From positions 16,854,978 through 16,918,977 of the forward strand of contig CM043961.1 of the NCBI GenBank assembly GCA_014529385.2: a stretch of 64,000 nucleotides of DNA, read 5' to 3'. Positions 45,691 through 56,035 of the stretch are shown here, piece by piece. The notes below the pieces were generated by a model that saw only the letters and a list, made by a program, of their open reading frames with translations, was not told where the DNA came from and ran no database searches. Source of the DNA: Adiantum capillus-veneris (taxonomy: Eukaryota > Streptophyta > Polypodiopsida > Polypodiales > Pteridaceae). The stretch's first letter is position 1, and each line of letters starts with the position of its first letter. The translations under genes were made by a program, and so were the position numbers.

Positions 45691-46226
45691 AGGAATCCTA
45701 ATTTTTAGGGATTAAGGCTAATGTTGTGTAGGGTTAAGGGGACAAGGGCATTGAAGAAGGTAGTTTTGAGTAGGCTTTTCTAGCTTTTTTTTAAGACAAA
45801 TGTAGGATGTGGACCAAAGAGGTTACTTTCTCTCTCTAGCTTTTTAAAATGTGAAGGAAGTATAGGGGTGTGGCCACATCAACAAAAACGTGGGTCACTA
45901 AGAGCCAAACTTTGACTGTTTTTCAAAAAACTTGGTTTTACTTTTTTTAAACTTAAAACTCCCTTCCAACATATATACATATTCAAAAGTCATTTTTTGA
46001 CCCTTTTTTCTTACATACACGCTTTGAAAGTCCATTTTTTTGAAATCTTTTCCCAAAAAAGTTAAAAACACTTTGTTCTCTCTTCCTTCTACCTCCTCCC
46101 TACCTCTCCTCTCCCTCCCTGCCCCTACCTTCCTCCTCCTCCCCAATCTCTCCCTCCCCCCCTTCCCCCTTCTCTCCTCCCATATTCCTCCCTGTCCCTC
46201 CCCCTCCCCCTCTATTTTTTCATCCT
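45691..46226. other. Sequence upstream of the transposase-like gene
   Basis: AT-rich, then a long pyrimidine-rich stretch (46070-46225, C/T runs) that could be the 5' region of the gene that follows. No inverted terminal repeat could be matched to the right side of this locus. Confidence 0.4.
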
Positions 46227-46835
46227 TTGCTTCCTCACGCAACAACTGTCATGGTGCTTATGGGCATCACAAATTGTTTACTTTCACCACCTCGTACTCC
46301 GCACACCAAAAGCATGCATATTTGCTTGCCCACGGCATTTGCAATGAAGGCCGCATGTGAGGGTGATGAAAGGTCATCACAAGAACGTCGTACTATCGAT
46401 GAAACAAATGTTGACATTTGGGTGGACGGCCATTTGTATCCTTACGATTATATAAGCCGCTTTTATCCATCCTTTAATAGCCTTTCGACATTTCTTAAAT
46501 ATCTTGGGAGGGGAGAACCAGGCTTGTTAGGCTATTGCAAGCGGTTGTGTATGGGTGCAGGTGCTTCTTTGCATATATGGATGCACGAATGTCAAGCTCT
46601 TCAGCTCAAGACGACAACATTACAAGATAGTGTTGCCTCTTTGGAGAGGGAAGTTGAAACTCTTCAACAACAAATGCAGGAAAAGGATTCCCACATTATG
46701 AAGCTTGCCAACACTATCACATATTTGAAAGAAACACCTCTTGGTGCAAGGGAACGCAAAAACACATATTCATCCATTGAAACCCTTGCACATTCGGGTG
46801 GAGCACGCATACGACAAGTGACAACCACAAGGTGA
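46227..46835 (+). CDS. N-terminal coiled-coil exon of the transposase-like gene
   Basis: 202 codons open. The convincing coding part starts at an in-frame ATG at 46344 and includes VDIWVDGHLYPYDYISRFYP, a compact hydrophobic segment, then a heptad-like region (LQDSVASLEREVETLQQQMQ) typical of a coiled coil, and a basic end. The family is unknown to me. It is the likely first part of the gene that continues to 49144, joined by splicing or now separated by decay. Start choice is uncertain between 46227 and 46344. Confidence 0.5.
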   Translation: MLPHATTVMVLMGITNCLLSPPRTPHTKSMHICLPTAFAMKAACEGDERSSQERRTIDETNVDIWVDGHLYPYDYISRFYPSFNSLSTFLKYLGRGEPGLLGYCKRLCMGAGASLHIWMHECQALQLKTTTLQDSVASLEREVETLQQQMQEKDSHIMKLANTITYLKETPLGARERKNTYSSIETLAHSGGARIRQVTTTR

Positions 46836-47052
46836 TTTGGTCTTTACTTGAATGATACATTCTTACCTCACACTATTTTCTAGCATTTATCTTATTGATT
46901 GCTAGAAACTTCATTCACGAGGCATGCGGTGGAACCAACCAAAAGGATTGAGTCAACCTTCTCACTAGTTGTCTCAATACCCATAATGTGATTTTTATCT
47001 TACAATCACCTGGAGGTAAGCACATTAAGGATGCTCTCACCAAGGACCTTAT

Positions 47053-49144
47053 GTGCAAATTGAGAAAGTGGTTCGTAAAGATGACGTGCAGCAAGCTTGT
47101 GATGAGGCAGGGATCGGCACCAAAGCCTATCAGGCTATTTCTCGACTCCTAAAGGATATGCTCAAAGAGCGTGGCATTGTGGAAAACCTATTGGGCCCGT
47201 TCCGCACAAGGTTAACCTTGCAAAGAATGCCACAAATGAAGATGTGTTCTCCCGCATTGGGACATACCTACACATTGAGGACACAATGCCAACTTCGCTT
47301 ATGCTTCGTGCACAACAAAGGCAAAGGAAAAAGGTAAGAAACACTCCATGAGACCTACGAAGAAGGGCTTCCCTTACACAATGTGGAATAATATTTTTAC
47401 GGACCTTAGAAGGATTCAACAGGCCATGCTTAGATTTTATGAGTTACCTAAGAAGGTGACACACTTAACTTCTTTCTTTTGGTTGTGTTCTTATCATAGA
47501 CTTTGAAGTATAAGGTTTTGCCACTATTTATTTTGAAGTGCTTGGCACAAAGGTTGCTTTTGTGCTAAAACTCGATCAGTGTCAAATAGTGAAAGACCAA
47601 AGGTTAGAGAGGCTAAGTGTCACTCTAATGAATGAGGCCCTTTTGCAAACCAAGCGAAGGGCCCGTCTTTTAGTGTGCAATCAAAGAAAGACCTTTGGTG
47701 GTTGGGTGCTATTGAGGTGCCCAAAGAGACCAATGGAGTACTTTTCATGGATTTTTGAGAGAACTCCATGGATCACAGAAGTAATACACTCCCAAATTGC
47801 AGGTGAGAAGCTGAAGGTTGAGGGTTTTGGTAGCTATGATGTGGAGTGGCACTTAGGTGGGGACTTGAAGACCATAAATTGTTTGCTTGGCTGCAAGCAA
47901 GGGGCTTCTTCTCTCATGCCTTGTCCATTTTGCACTCGAGGATACAAACCTAGCTGACAAAAATCACACAAGAGCTCTGCAAAGGTCAGTTCAATGATTC
48001 CATGGCAAGGGGATGGAGAACAAGGGCTAGATTGTCGTGATGTTGGAGATGAAGATAGAGAATGAGAAGAGTCTATTTAAGATATCCCATGCTCAATGCC
48101 CCAAACCGTGCAGAAAAGGACCAGGATTGGAATCCAATCTTTCCAGTTCCTCTATCAAAAGTATATTTTTGTACATTACACGCATTCATGCGTATTTTTG
48201 ATAGGCTATTGAAGCTCCACATTGACTATGCTTTCACAACAATGAAGCTAGTGGAAAAATCTCAGGAAGCGATCGAAAGGGTGGAGGCACTCTTGAATTC
48301 CATTGGCTGTCACGGTGAAAATGTGTCTATTGTTGCTGCAAAGAACACAGGGGAGGCCCATGAAATTGCGCAAAAAGTGTCAATGAGTGGACAAAAATCC
48401 AGATACGTTTTGAAGAAAGTAACCCAAGAAAAACCAGACTGATATAATGCTCAAAACAGCTCCAACCAGCAGGCAAGTAACCTTTGGGAACTTTGGAAGG
48501 AGTTATAAAAAGCTACTACTGATGATAATTCAAATGGCGAGCTTGCAAACAAGCGCAAGCAAGTTTGGCCCATTTTGATAAATTGGTTAAGCTTATGGGC
48601 CTTAACAGCACAACAGAAGAACGACGCCAAATATTCAAGAAGCCTTGGTAGATTTTACCAAGGTCTTCTTGGGGTGAAAAATAACATCACATTTTACATG
48701 GTAAGCCATGTACGTGGTGAAATTATTACAAGGGATCGTTTTCATTAAATAATGTGGATTGTTTACTCACGTGGACAACATATCTTGTTTGCGCATGGTG
48801 CATTTTTTATGCACAAATATGGATCGCTTAATATTTTTAGCACTCAAGGCATGGAAAAGTTCCATTATTGAGCAAGGGGGGTGTACTTCAAAAATACTCG
48901 ATATGGTGGTGGAATGGTGCAATCCAATTATTTGGAGGATATGTTCAACTGGTTTTTTCGCACAACATTTACTCGTAAGCTTACAATGGAGCATGCACGA
49001 CAATCCAAGATTGCTAGGAAAGTGCGGAAATGGAGTCGTCAAGAGCAAAACAACATGTGGCAAATGTCGCAAGGCCCCGCTAAGCATGTTGTATGGAGCC
49101 AATGTAGAGTGCGACAAGGGTCTAAGTGGATTCTACATGAGTGA
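47053..49144 (+). pseudogene. Transposase-like gene of unrecognised family, decayed
   Basis: Coding-like blocks on the plus strand. Block 1 (47053-47334) ends at a good splice donor (AAAAAG|GTAAGA) if one base is restored near 47200. Block 2 (47538-47957) has VLKLDQCQIVKDQRLERLSV, SYDVEWHLGGDLKTINCLLG and a CPFC pair. Block 3 (48062-49144) is one frame with stops at 48440, near 48506, at 48746 and near 48869, and holds YGSLNIFSTQGMEKFHY and ARGVYFKNTRYGGGMVQ. An acidic residue in GGDLK, a CxxC and a conserved QGMEKxHY motif look like the core of a DDE-type transposase. They also resemble uncharacterised transposon-like proteins I recall in other eukaryotes, but I cannot name the superfamily. 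The H3-like gene follows 190 bp downstream on the same strand. Confidence 0.5.
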
Positions 49145-49336
49145 CTACACGTGAATGGCGGGTCCAACTCTTGACATGTTTTTTAAAAAAAGTTTGGTGC
49201 ATCCATTTAAAAACTAATAGTTTTCTTTCAAAATTAGTGTGAACATGGCCCTTTTAAAATGGGCCCTTATGAATATTACATGCTCTCATAAATCACTCAT
49301 TTCTCAAGCAAAGTTGAGCTCTTACCATACCCGGGG

Positions 49337-50230
49337 GCGCGCACCAAACAAACCGCAAAAAAGCATCTTCCTGCCAACAAAAACACCCTCCAAGGATGTG
49401 AGAAGCCGAAATGGCTCAAAGGCACAAGAAAACTGCCACAAACACCTGGCCATTCCAGGCACTCTTCTAGCAGTGGGCATGGTAGTCGGGCCCGGGAGAC
49501 ATCGAGGACAAAAGATACTTCACCTGCTCAACAACAAACACCTCAACGTAGAGTGAAGCAATGTGCCCAGCATTGGCGAGAAGAGCAGGACCAACAAACA
49601 CCAAAGTCTGATAGGGAGGACCCACCACGCCACACTTCGCAAGCAGGACCATCCAGAGCTTGGGTGGTTCATACTGATAAAGAATCAGACACAGAGCCAC
49701 CATGGCAGCGAGCTGATATACCGCGCACACAGTGGGTGCTCGTTGGGGGGAAGACATTGCCTCGTGGCCAGGGAGCTCTCCCCCCAACACAAGACTGGGA
49801 GACAAGGGAAGAGGATGACTTTGAAGAGGCTCCAGATCCAACCCCAAAGCATGTAAACAGGTGCAAGTCAAAGTTTTTCAAGAAGCCTAAACACCGCCAA
49901 CCAGCAAATGTGCAAGTGCCCCGAAGACAACCTCAACGGCGTCTGAAAATAGCAAGGGCATTTTCAGAAATCCGACGCTACCAAAAGACTACGGAACTTT
50001 TAATTTGACGCGCCCCCTTTGCTCACACGGTGAAGGAGGTGCTTCAAAGCTATGGAAATCACGATAGGATGCAAGCAATAGCGTTGGAGGCTATCCAAGA
50101 AACTGCAGAGGCCCACATCATATCTGTTTTGGAAGACACCAACCTATGCACCATACATGCAAAGAGAGTGACAATACAACCAAAGGATATGAAATTTGCA
50201 TGCCGATTGCGACGGGACTTTGAGCATTAG
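49337..50230 (+). pseudogene. Histone H3-like gene with very long N-terminal tail
   Basis: One frame of 297 residues with one internal TGA (50006-50008). It begins ARTKQTAKKH: the first seven residues equal the H3 tail including Arg2, Thr3 and Lys4. About 195 residues of basic, Ser/Pro/Gln-rich and then acidic sequence follow (a REEDDFEEAPDP cluster). The H3 helix-N then reads EIRRYQKTTELLI, and the fold ends EDTNLCTIHAKRVTIQPKD plus a short tail FACRLRRDFEH. The TGA sits exactly where H3 has Arg (LLI-R), a CGA to TGA change. From that point to DTNLC the spacing equals canonical H3, so loop 1 is not lengthened as in centromeric H3. The codon before Ala is GGG, not ATG, and no in-frame ATG is near, so the start is lost or comes by splicing. 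The protein would sit in nucleosomes; its job is unknown. Confidence 0.85.
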
Positions 50231-50406
50231 GCGAAGTTACACGTCCTTTTTTGTATTGAGCACCCTTCTCTTTGTAATCATTGATTTTGCAATGACAAAA
50301 TGATTATGAGTTGTCTACTATCTTTGTCTACTGTCATTTGGATTTTCGGAGTATCCATCTCTTTTAAATTAAGAATTTTTGGCCATGAAGAGGTAAATTT
50401 AATTCA

Positions 50407-50595
50407 AATATCAACAGATTTGGTCACCTAAGGGGCAAACAATGCTAGAAAATGCAAAAAAAAGGGTGGCCACAAGGGCGCGTAGATGAGCCATCCAACA
50501 GTTTTGGATGGCTCATCTGCGCGCCCTTGTGGCCATCCTTTTTTTTTGCATTTTCTAGCATTGTTTTCCCCTTAGGTGACCAAATCTAATGATAT
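50407..50595. repeat. Foldback palindrome 1
   Basis: A nearly perfect inverted repeat with arms of about 75-90 bp. The outer arm contains 'gatttggtcacctaagggg' and its complement, the inner arm 'ccacaagggcgcg', and the centre is 'gagccatcca...tggatggctc'. It has almost no loop. It lies 177 bp after the H3-like stop codon. It could be a MITE/foldback element or a hairpin-RNA source. Confidence 0.9.
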
Positions 50596-50728
50596 ATAGT
50601 GAAACCAGTTGTTTATGCAGCATGATACAATGTGATTTTGTCTTTTGGTGCAGGGAAGTAGAAAGTTGAGTTGAAGGAAGGCATATTGTGCTTGGAAAGT
50701 TTAATCTCATGTTCATATCACCTTTTCC

Positions 50729-50897
50729 AGGTTCTTGGGGGGTAGACAAGGCTAGAATGTGCAAAAAAAGGGTGGTCACAAGGGCGTGCAGGTGAGCCAT
50801 CCAAAACTGTTGGATGGCTCACTTGTGCGCCCTTGTGGCCACCCCTTTTTTTTGCACATTCTAGCCTTGTCTGCCCCGTAGGGTACCCAAAAACTTT
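50729..50897. repeat. Foldback palindrome 2
   Basis: A second inverted repeat with the same inner core as palindrome 1 ('ccacaagggcg', 'gagccatcca') but a different outer arm ('agacaaggctagaatgtgc'). The two lie 133 bp apart, so they are related elements or a duplication with diverged ends. Confidence 0.9.
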
Positions 50898-51313
50898 TAG
50901 TTAAGTGAAAGCAAATCTTAATGCAACATTACAATACAAATTGCACTTCTTTTCACTTAGGTGTTTTTTGTACTGTCCCCAGAATTAATGTAAGTTGAAA
51001 GCAGATATCAGGTGCATCCCACTTCTACTGCTGTGTTATTGTAAGCAAATAAGACACAACTTATTGAAACACATCACCAATTTTAGCAACTTACAAGATT
51101 GAGGAGTCACATTGAAAAGAATGCACAAGATAGAGAAATTGTTCAAAGTATATTCTATTACTTCTAAAAAGTTGATTTTACATCATACATCTGAGGAGAT
51201 CATAGTTTTCTTGACCATTTCTTGGAGCCTCTCTTGCGCGTAAGGCAACTCCCCAGTCAGGAGGGACTTCGCTATCGTCTTAGGGTGGGTTGAGCCAACA
51301 AAAGCATGTATCC

Positions 51314-52792
51314 CTATCTGGGCAAGCACTTTACCCCAGAGCCAGTTCCAAATGTTGTGCATACAAGGGATTTACGCACTAGTAACACAAGATGGGCAGT
51401 CTGAGCAATGGTGCACAAACACAAAACCTTGCTCAGAGCTTTCAACGACCATGTCATAAAATGGCATTGGGGAGTGAATTCATTATGTAAAATGGCAACA
51501 CCACGAGGGGGGAGTTGTCCTAGTAGGTAATGCGCAAGGGAAGATTGAAGTCCAAAGCCCGTTTTCGTACCACCGGTCATCAATTTCCAGGATGTCCTAT
51601 CATAAACCAGTCAAGGTAAAGAAAAACGAAAATGAAAGCTAAGATAAATAACATAAAAATTAGGATAGAGTTTAGCTCGTGCTCCTTTTCATCCTCCTCC
51701 ATGTTGCCCTTTCCACCCAAGTGAATGCTCCCTTGCACCGCACCTACGAGCTTTGGTTCATCAGAGGGGGGGGTTACGCAGTGGAGTAGGCATCCTAGCG
51801 GCCACAATCTTGGCTTGCGTGGCCTGGAATTCTTATTCATCCACATGCAATTTCTCTGCTGCCAGGACCTCCGCACAAACAAGTGCAATAGTGTCGATAA
51901 TAGAGTCTCCAAGTGGCAAGAGCTTGCTCTCAAGGGCATCTAGTGCACTGTCTAAGTGAAACTTTTTGGTGCTGGTGCATAGCACGCTCAAGCATTCATC
52001 CATGCACAGACCAAATTCTTTTTCTAATTCATGCATAAACACATACTCCTCCCCATCCACTACCACTGAGGAGAAGCGACTGATTTCTACCTCTGGGATA
52101 GCCTCATCTGTCAATGGTAGTGGCACTAGAGTGTCACTAGGGACAGCCACAATGATGGATTTTTCAAGCACCTCCTCGAGCCCCCTGCGGTACTCAAGCC
52201 GAAGTGTTTGCCTTTCTACTACAAGGTTCATGGGGACAACCTCCTGCTCCTTGGTGTCCTTGATAAAGGACCCAACCTGAAGGTGTGGTAGGCGGAGCTC
52301 CTCCAAATCAGGTTCCTCGCTCAAAAAGAAGATGAATGTTTCCAGTTGAGAAAGGTACTCCACCCCCAACTTGCGCTTCTTGAGCTCTGACACCCCTGGG
52401 GCTTGCTTGTCTAAGAAATGACCTACGTCGAAGACAATTTCTTGGAACCGCCTCAACCGCTTGGAGAATGGATGATCACCTTTGTGTATGTAGCGCAAAA
52501 GATCGCAAGGCGCCTAGATCCCTGCGTGTGGGGCGATTGATACGGAATATTTTATGATGTGCTCCTCCATGAACGCTAAAATCTTGGCGAATGCATCCAT
52601 GTGAAGGGAAATTGTGGCATCAAGGTCGGGGAGACGAGTGAAGAAGGTGTGGAGGTCCAACTTCCCTTTGTAATTGGTGCCTTCAAGGAAGAGGATGAAG
52701 CGTGACAAAGGGGTGGATGTGGGAGCAGATGCAGAGGCTGTGAAGGCGTCCATGTCTAGCTTGGGATGTAGATAGATAGTGGAGGAGCTCAA
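51314..52792 (-). pseudogene. Unknown convergent gene at the undescribed locus
   Basis: The frame 52792-51833 is open for about 320 codons except for one TAG at 52514-52516; the two halves are in the same frame. It includes LEGTNYKGKLDLHTFFTRLP, HKGDHPFSKRLRRFQEIVFD, a Glu/Leu-rich helical stretch, and VDGEEYVFMHELEKEFGLCM. Further ORFs in other frames follow: 51580-51939, with a hydrophobic segment FMLFILAFIFVFLYLDWF, and 51314-51583; splicing or frameshifts would be needed to join them. I do not recognise the family. It points toward the H3-like gene, with the foldbacks between their 3' ends, an arrangement like that of the hAT cargo genes. Confidence 0.5.
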
Positions 52793-53009
52793 GTCTTGCG
52801 AAAGTAAAAAGTGTGAATGAGTTATGTAGCCCCCGTTTTATAATGGTCCCTTTTTCTTAAAAGGCACTTTCCCCAAAAAAACAAGGCACTTTCACCAGAA
52901 AAATGAACTTTCATCTCAATATGTAAAATTATATTAAAAGTCATAATTTGCCGAAGCAAATCATGTTGATTACATCGGGATTGTTTCCAAAACTGCAAGA
53001 GTTACAAAG

Positions 53010-53390
53010 CTATAAGAGTGATAGCATAGTTCCATCCATGCCCCAGTACTCCTCGACCTTCAATTTGTCTTCCATTCTCTTCCCAATCTGCGGACATTCA
53101 TTACAATAAGTAGCCAATGATCGCCATACTATGATGTATTGAAAATGTGGTGGAAGATTCTCACCTTCTGACCTTGCAAACGGATTGCGCTTGTTGAAGG
53201 GCCTCAAAACCTATAATAGCCAAATGTTCTCGTACATTACTGAGAGTCCAATGTTTGTTCACTTGGGCATCCTCACTGCAATGTCAAAACTTGCAATAGC
53301 GTCCTCTACACTCTGTAAGGGAGTCCACACTCCAAGCTTGCACATCCAACGATCATAGTGAACCAGTTCAGTGTGATAGTTTTTGTTCAA
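53010..53390 (-). pseudogene. Coding-like fragment upstream of the convergent gene
   Basis: Minus-strand frame with ELVHYDRWMCKLGVWTPLQS and VEDAIASFDIAVRMPK, then a stop, then RPFNKRNPFARSEGENLPPH and FQYIIVWRSLATYCNECPQI ending at 53010. The composition looks protein-coding, but the family is unknown and several stops interrupt it. It may be an upstream exon of the 52.8 kb gene or part of a separate relic. Confidence 0.35.
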
Positions 53391-53399
53391 AGTTTATCT

Positions 53400-54241
53400 T
53401 TTGTCAACAAAATCAGCCAAAGCCTTGTTTTCTCTCATCATATGTCAGTCATGCCATGATAAAAAACTTGTACGGGTTAGACACTGCCACAAATATATAA
53501 GTGGTAAGACCTCCCAAACATATTTTTTCTCAGCTCATTTTTTGTCCTGCTTCTCGTGAGGTTACTAGGTACACCTTAAACCCAAGGTCTGGCAGTGAAC
53601 CAAAAACTCCATTTATTGGTAGCTAATTTTTTAACCTAAACCCTATCTATTCAAGGGGGGGGTTTTACTATCATAGCACCAGGTTATGGATACACCAAAA
53701 ATCCTTGGTTGTGAGAGAACTTAAAACTCACGGTTGACGAGTACACCAAAAACGCGAGGTATCATGAGAGTGGCCTGTCTAGTTTGGGGATTGTGGGGTT
53801 CAAGCCCTCGTTCAATTTTTGGTGTCAGCCCGTGTGAAACGTCCCAAATGCATGCAATTAGGAGAGCCAGTTTTCATGGTAACTTTTGCTATATATTTAC
53901 AAAGGAGTATAACAATATATCACAGCGTTGTTTTGTGATTGATGTGTCAAATCTCGCTCTCTCTCCTCTCGCTCTTGTTTCTCTGCGCTCCCTCCAAGCC
54001 ATGGCTCCTCACAGGAAGCACCCACCATAGCCACTGCAACCTAACAGAGTAGGGTTCAGACGTCCTCAAGACTCATAGTGGTATCAAAGCTAATTTGAGC
54101 AAGAAGGCATGGAGATAATTTTAGAACAAAAGTCATGCATAACATAGCTCTAAGTTAGGGGCTCTCAACACGATCGTCACAAAATTGTGAGGAGTGGTTC
54201 CGTGGAGATCACCCAATCGAGCAGGAGGTTTTTTTCTTCAT

Positions 54242-54242
<1 letters not shown>
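53400..54242. other. Possible LTR remnant with primer-like site
   Basis: No gene seen. TGGTATCAAAGC at 54079-54090 differs by one base from the tRNA-iMet primer site, and the preceding sequence ends ACTCA. It may be the edge of an old LTR element. Phrases such as 'tacaccaaaaa' recur at 53690-53755. Confidence 0.35.

Positions 54243-54309
<67 letters not shown>
54243..54309. repeat. (CT)n microsatellite
   Basis: An uninterrupted CT run. Confidence 0.95.
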
Positions 54310-54312
<3 letters not shown>

Positions 54313-56034
54313 ATGTAGCATGTGTTGAGTAAGTGGTAAATGCTCATCTTCCCCTCCCCATGTTGTTCCATCACTCAAAAACCTCAGAACATGAGGTTTC
54401 TCACTTAGGGGCACCCACAGTGGCCCTTTGGGGTGAATTGTTTTTTAATCCAATCAAGGGAGGATGCCCTCTGCACACACCCCTCCTCTTTGTCTCCAAG
54501 ATTTCATGCAAAGCAACAATGTCTATCGAAGGGGTAAACAAAGCTTGAATTAAAGTTTCAGCATCATAAAATTTCTACATAGTTCAAGACATTTCAAAAA
54601 ATTACAAGTAACCACAAATTCTATGAATTTTATAAGTACCAGTTCTATTTACAATGATGTTCTTTGATTGGAACAAACGGTTTCTACCACAAGGTTCACC
54701 GTATTAAATGAGTTGACAGTTTCTCAACGGCGGACTAGGCACGATATTTTCTAACGGACAGTCTGTTCTTGATAGGCAATTTTTTCTAAGGTACATCTTT
54801 TCTCTTGCTAGCACATCACAAAACGTCATGGATTCAGATATTAACATGTAGCATACAGTTGATTTTGAACATCCTAGACAAGTTCCACTTGCTACTGTCC
54901 ACATTCGACTACTCTCATGGAGGGTACCTGCACGGCAATGCGATCGGATGATACTTACTTATTGCTTGATATGTATGCTCTAGCAAAGTGACTTTTAATT
55001 ACTAGGCAATTATATGATTGTGGCTATCACGCATGCTTTTGAAATGGCACATGTTGGAAAATTTTGAAGGACTCATTGATCTTAGAGTGAGATTGAAATG
55101 TGGTACTTTCTATGCATTATATGTTTCTAGATACTATCAAAGATCACATCTTAAACAATATAATCGTGTAGTCAAGTGCTTCTTTGTAGCATAGTTGGGA
55201 GGAACTTATAGTAATGCTATCGGGAGTGATTTATTCTTTGAGTCAGTGGGAGCATTACTTGCTTGGTGTAGACTTTAGCTCTGGAAAAATAAGAAATATA
55301 GTTGAGAACTTTTATTTATGAATCTACCTTTACTTTTGTCCAGAAAAAAAAGTTAATGTTATTGCTTGAAGATTCTTGTAAGAAACTTGATACTGCTCAA
55401 AAGATGATGCCCCTTTGTGTAGCCATGCCTATTTTTAGGTCCTATGAGTGAGCTACTCTACTCTTCATTCCTTGTCTTGATGGTTGCATGCCAATGATAT
55501 TGCCTACGTCCAAAAAAAAATCAAAGGTTGCTTTATGAGTACTCATGCAACATAAGTAGAAAATAACAAAAAAGCTATAGACAAAATTTTACTTGGTGAG
55601 CTTAAGACTCTTTTCTCTTTTCTTGAGCCTATAGTGAGCCACTTGGCACAACAATAGCCCTTGATGAAAACTACTCTTGATCAAATCTACTCCGTTAGGT
55701 TTGATTAGTGCTAGATTTTTTAGGAGCAAAATGCTACACCACGAACTTACCTCTGTCACTCTCATAATAACCAAAAGGACCCTAACCCAGTAGGCTCTGG
55801 TCAAAATCCCTCATAAGGACCCTGCACCAGGCTCTGGTCGACAACCCTCCCATAGAGAGTGGTCTCCTCTGAGCATGCAGAAGGGCGATGTTAAGTTAAA
55901 AAGCTTTAGAGTACTCATTTCGCAAGTTTGCATAGATCTGGAGGCCATCATCGACAGTTCTCACAAGCATCAGTAATGCAAACTTATCACTTGCCGATGG
56001 CAGTTCTTCTATAACCGATTTTCTCTTGAAAGCA
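54310..56034. other. Intergenic sequence, no gene recognised
   Basis: AT-rich sequence with short ORFs only. The last part of a minus-strand ORF at 55896-56015 reads PSASDKFALLMLVRTVDDGL, which looks coding-like, but it has no recognisable family and continues antisense to the SUFB remnant. Confidence 0.45.
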
Positions 56035-56035
56035 C

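Noticed and set aside
45892-45900. CACTA motif as a CACTA-transposon terminus
   Set aside because: No matching inverted end with TAGTG was found on the right side, and five bases occur by chance.
49337-50230. Centromeric H3 (CENH3)
   Set aside because: Loop 1 has the length of canonical H3 and the tail begins ARTKQTA; centromeric H3 has a longer loop and an unrelated tail.
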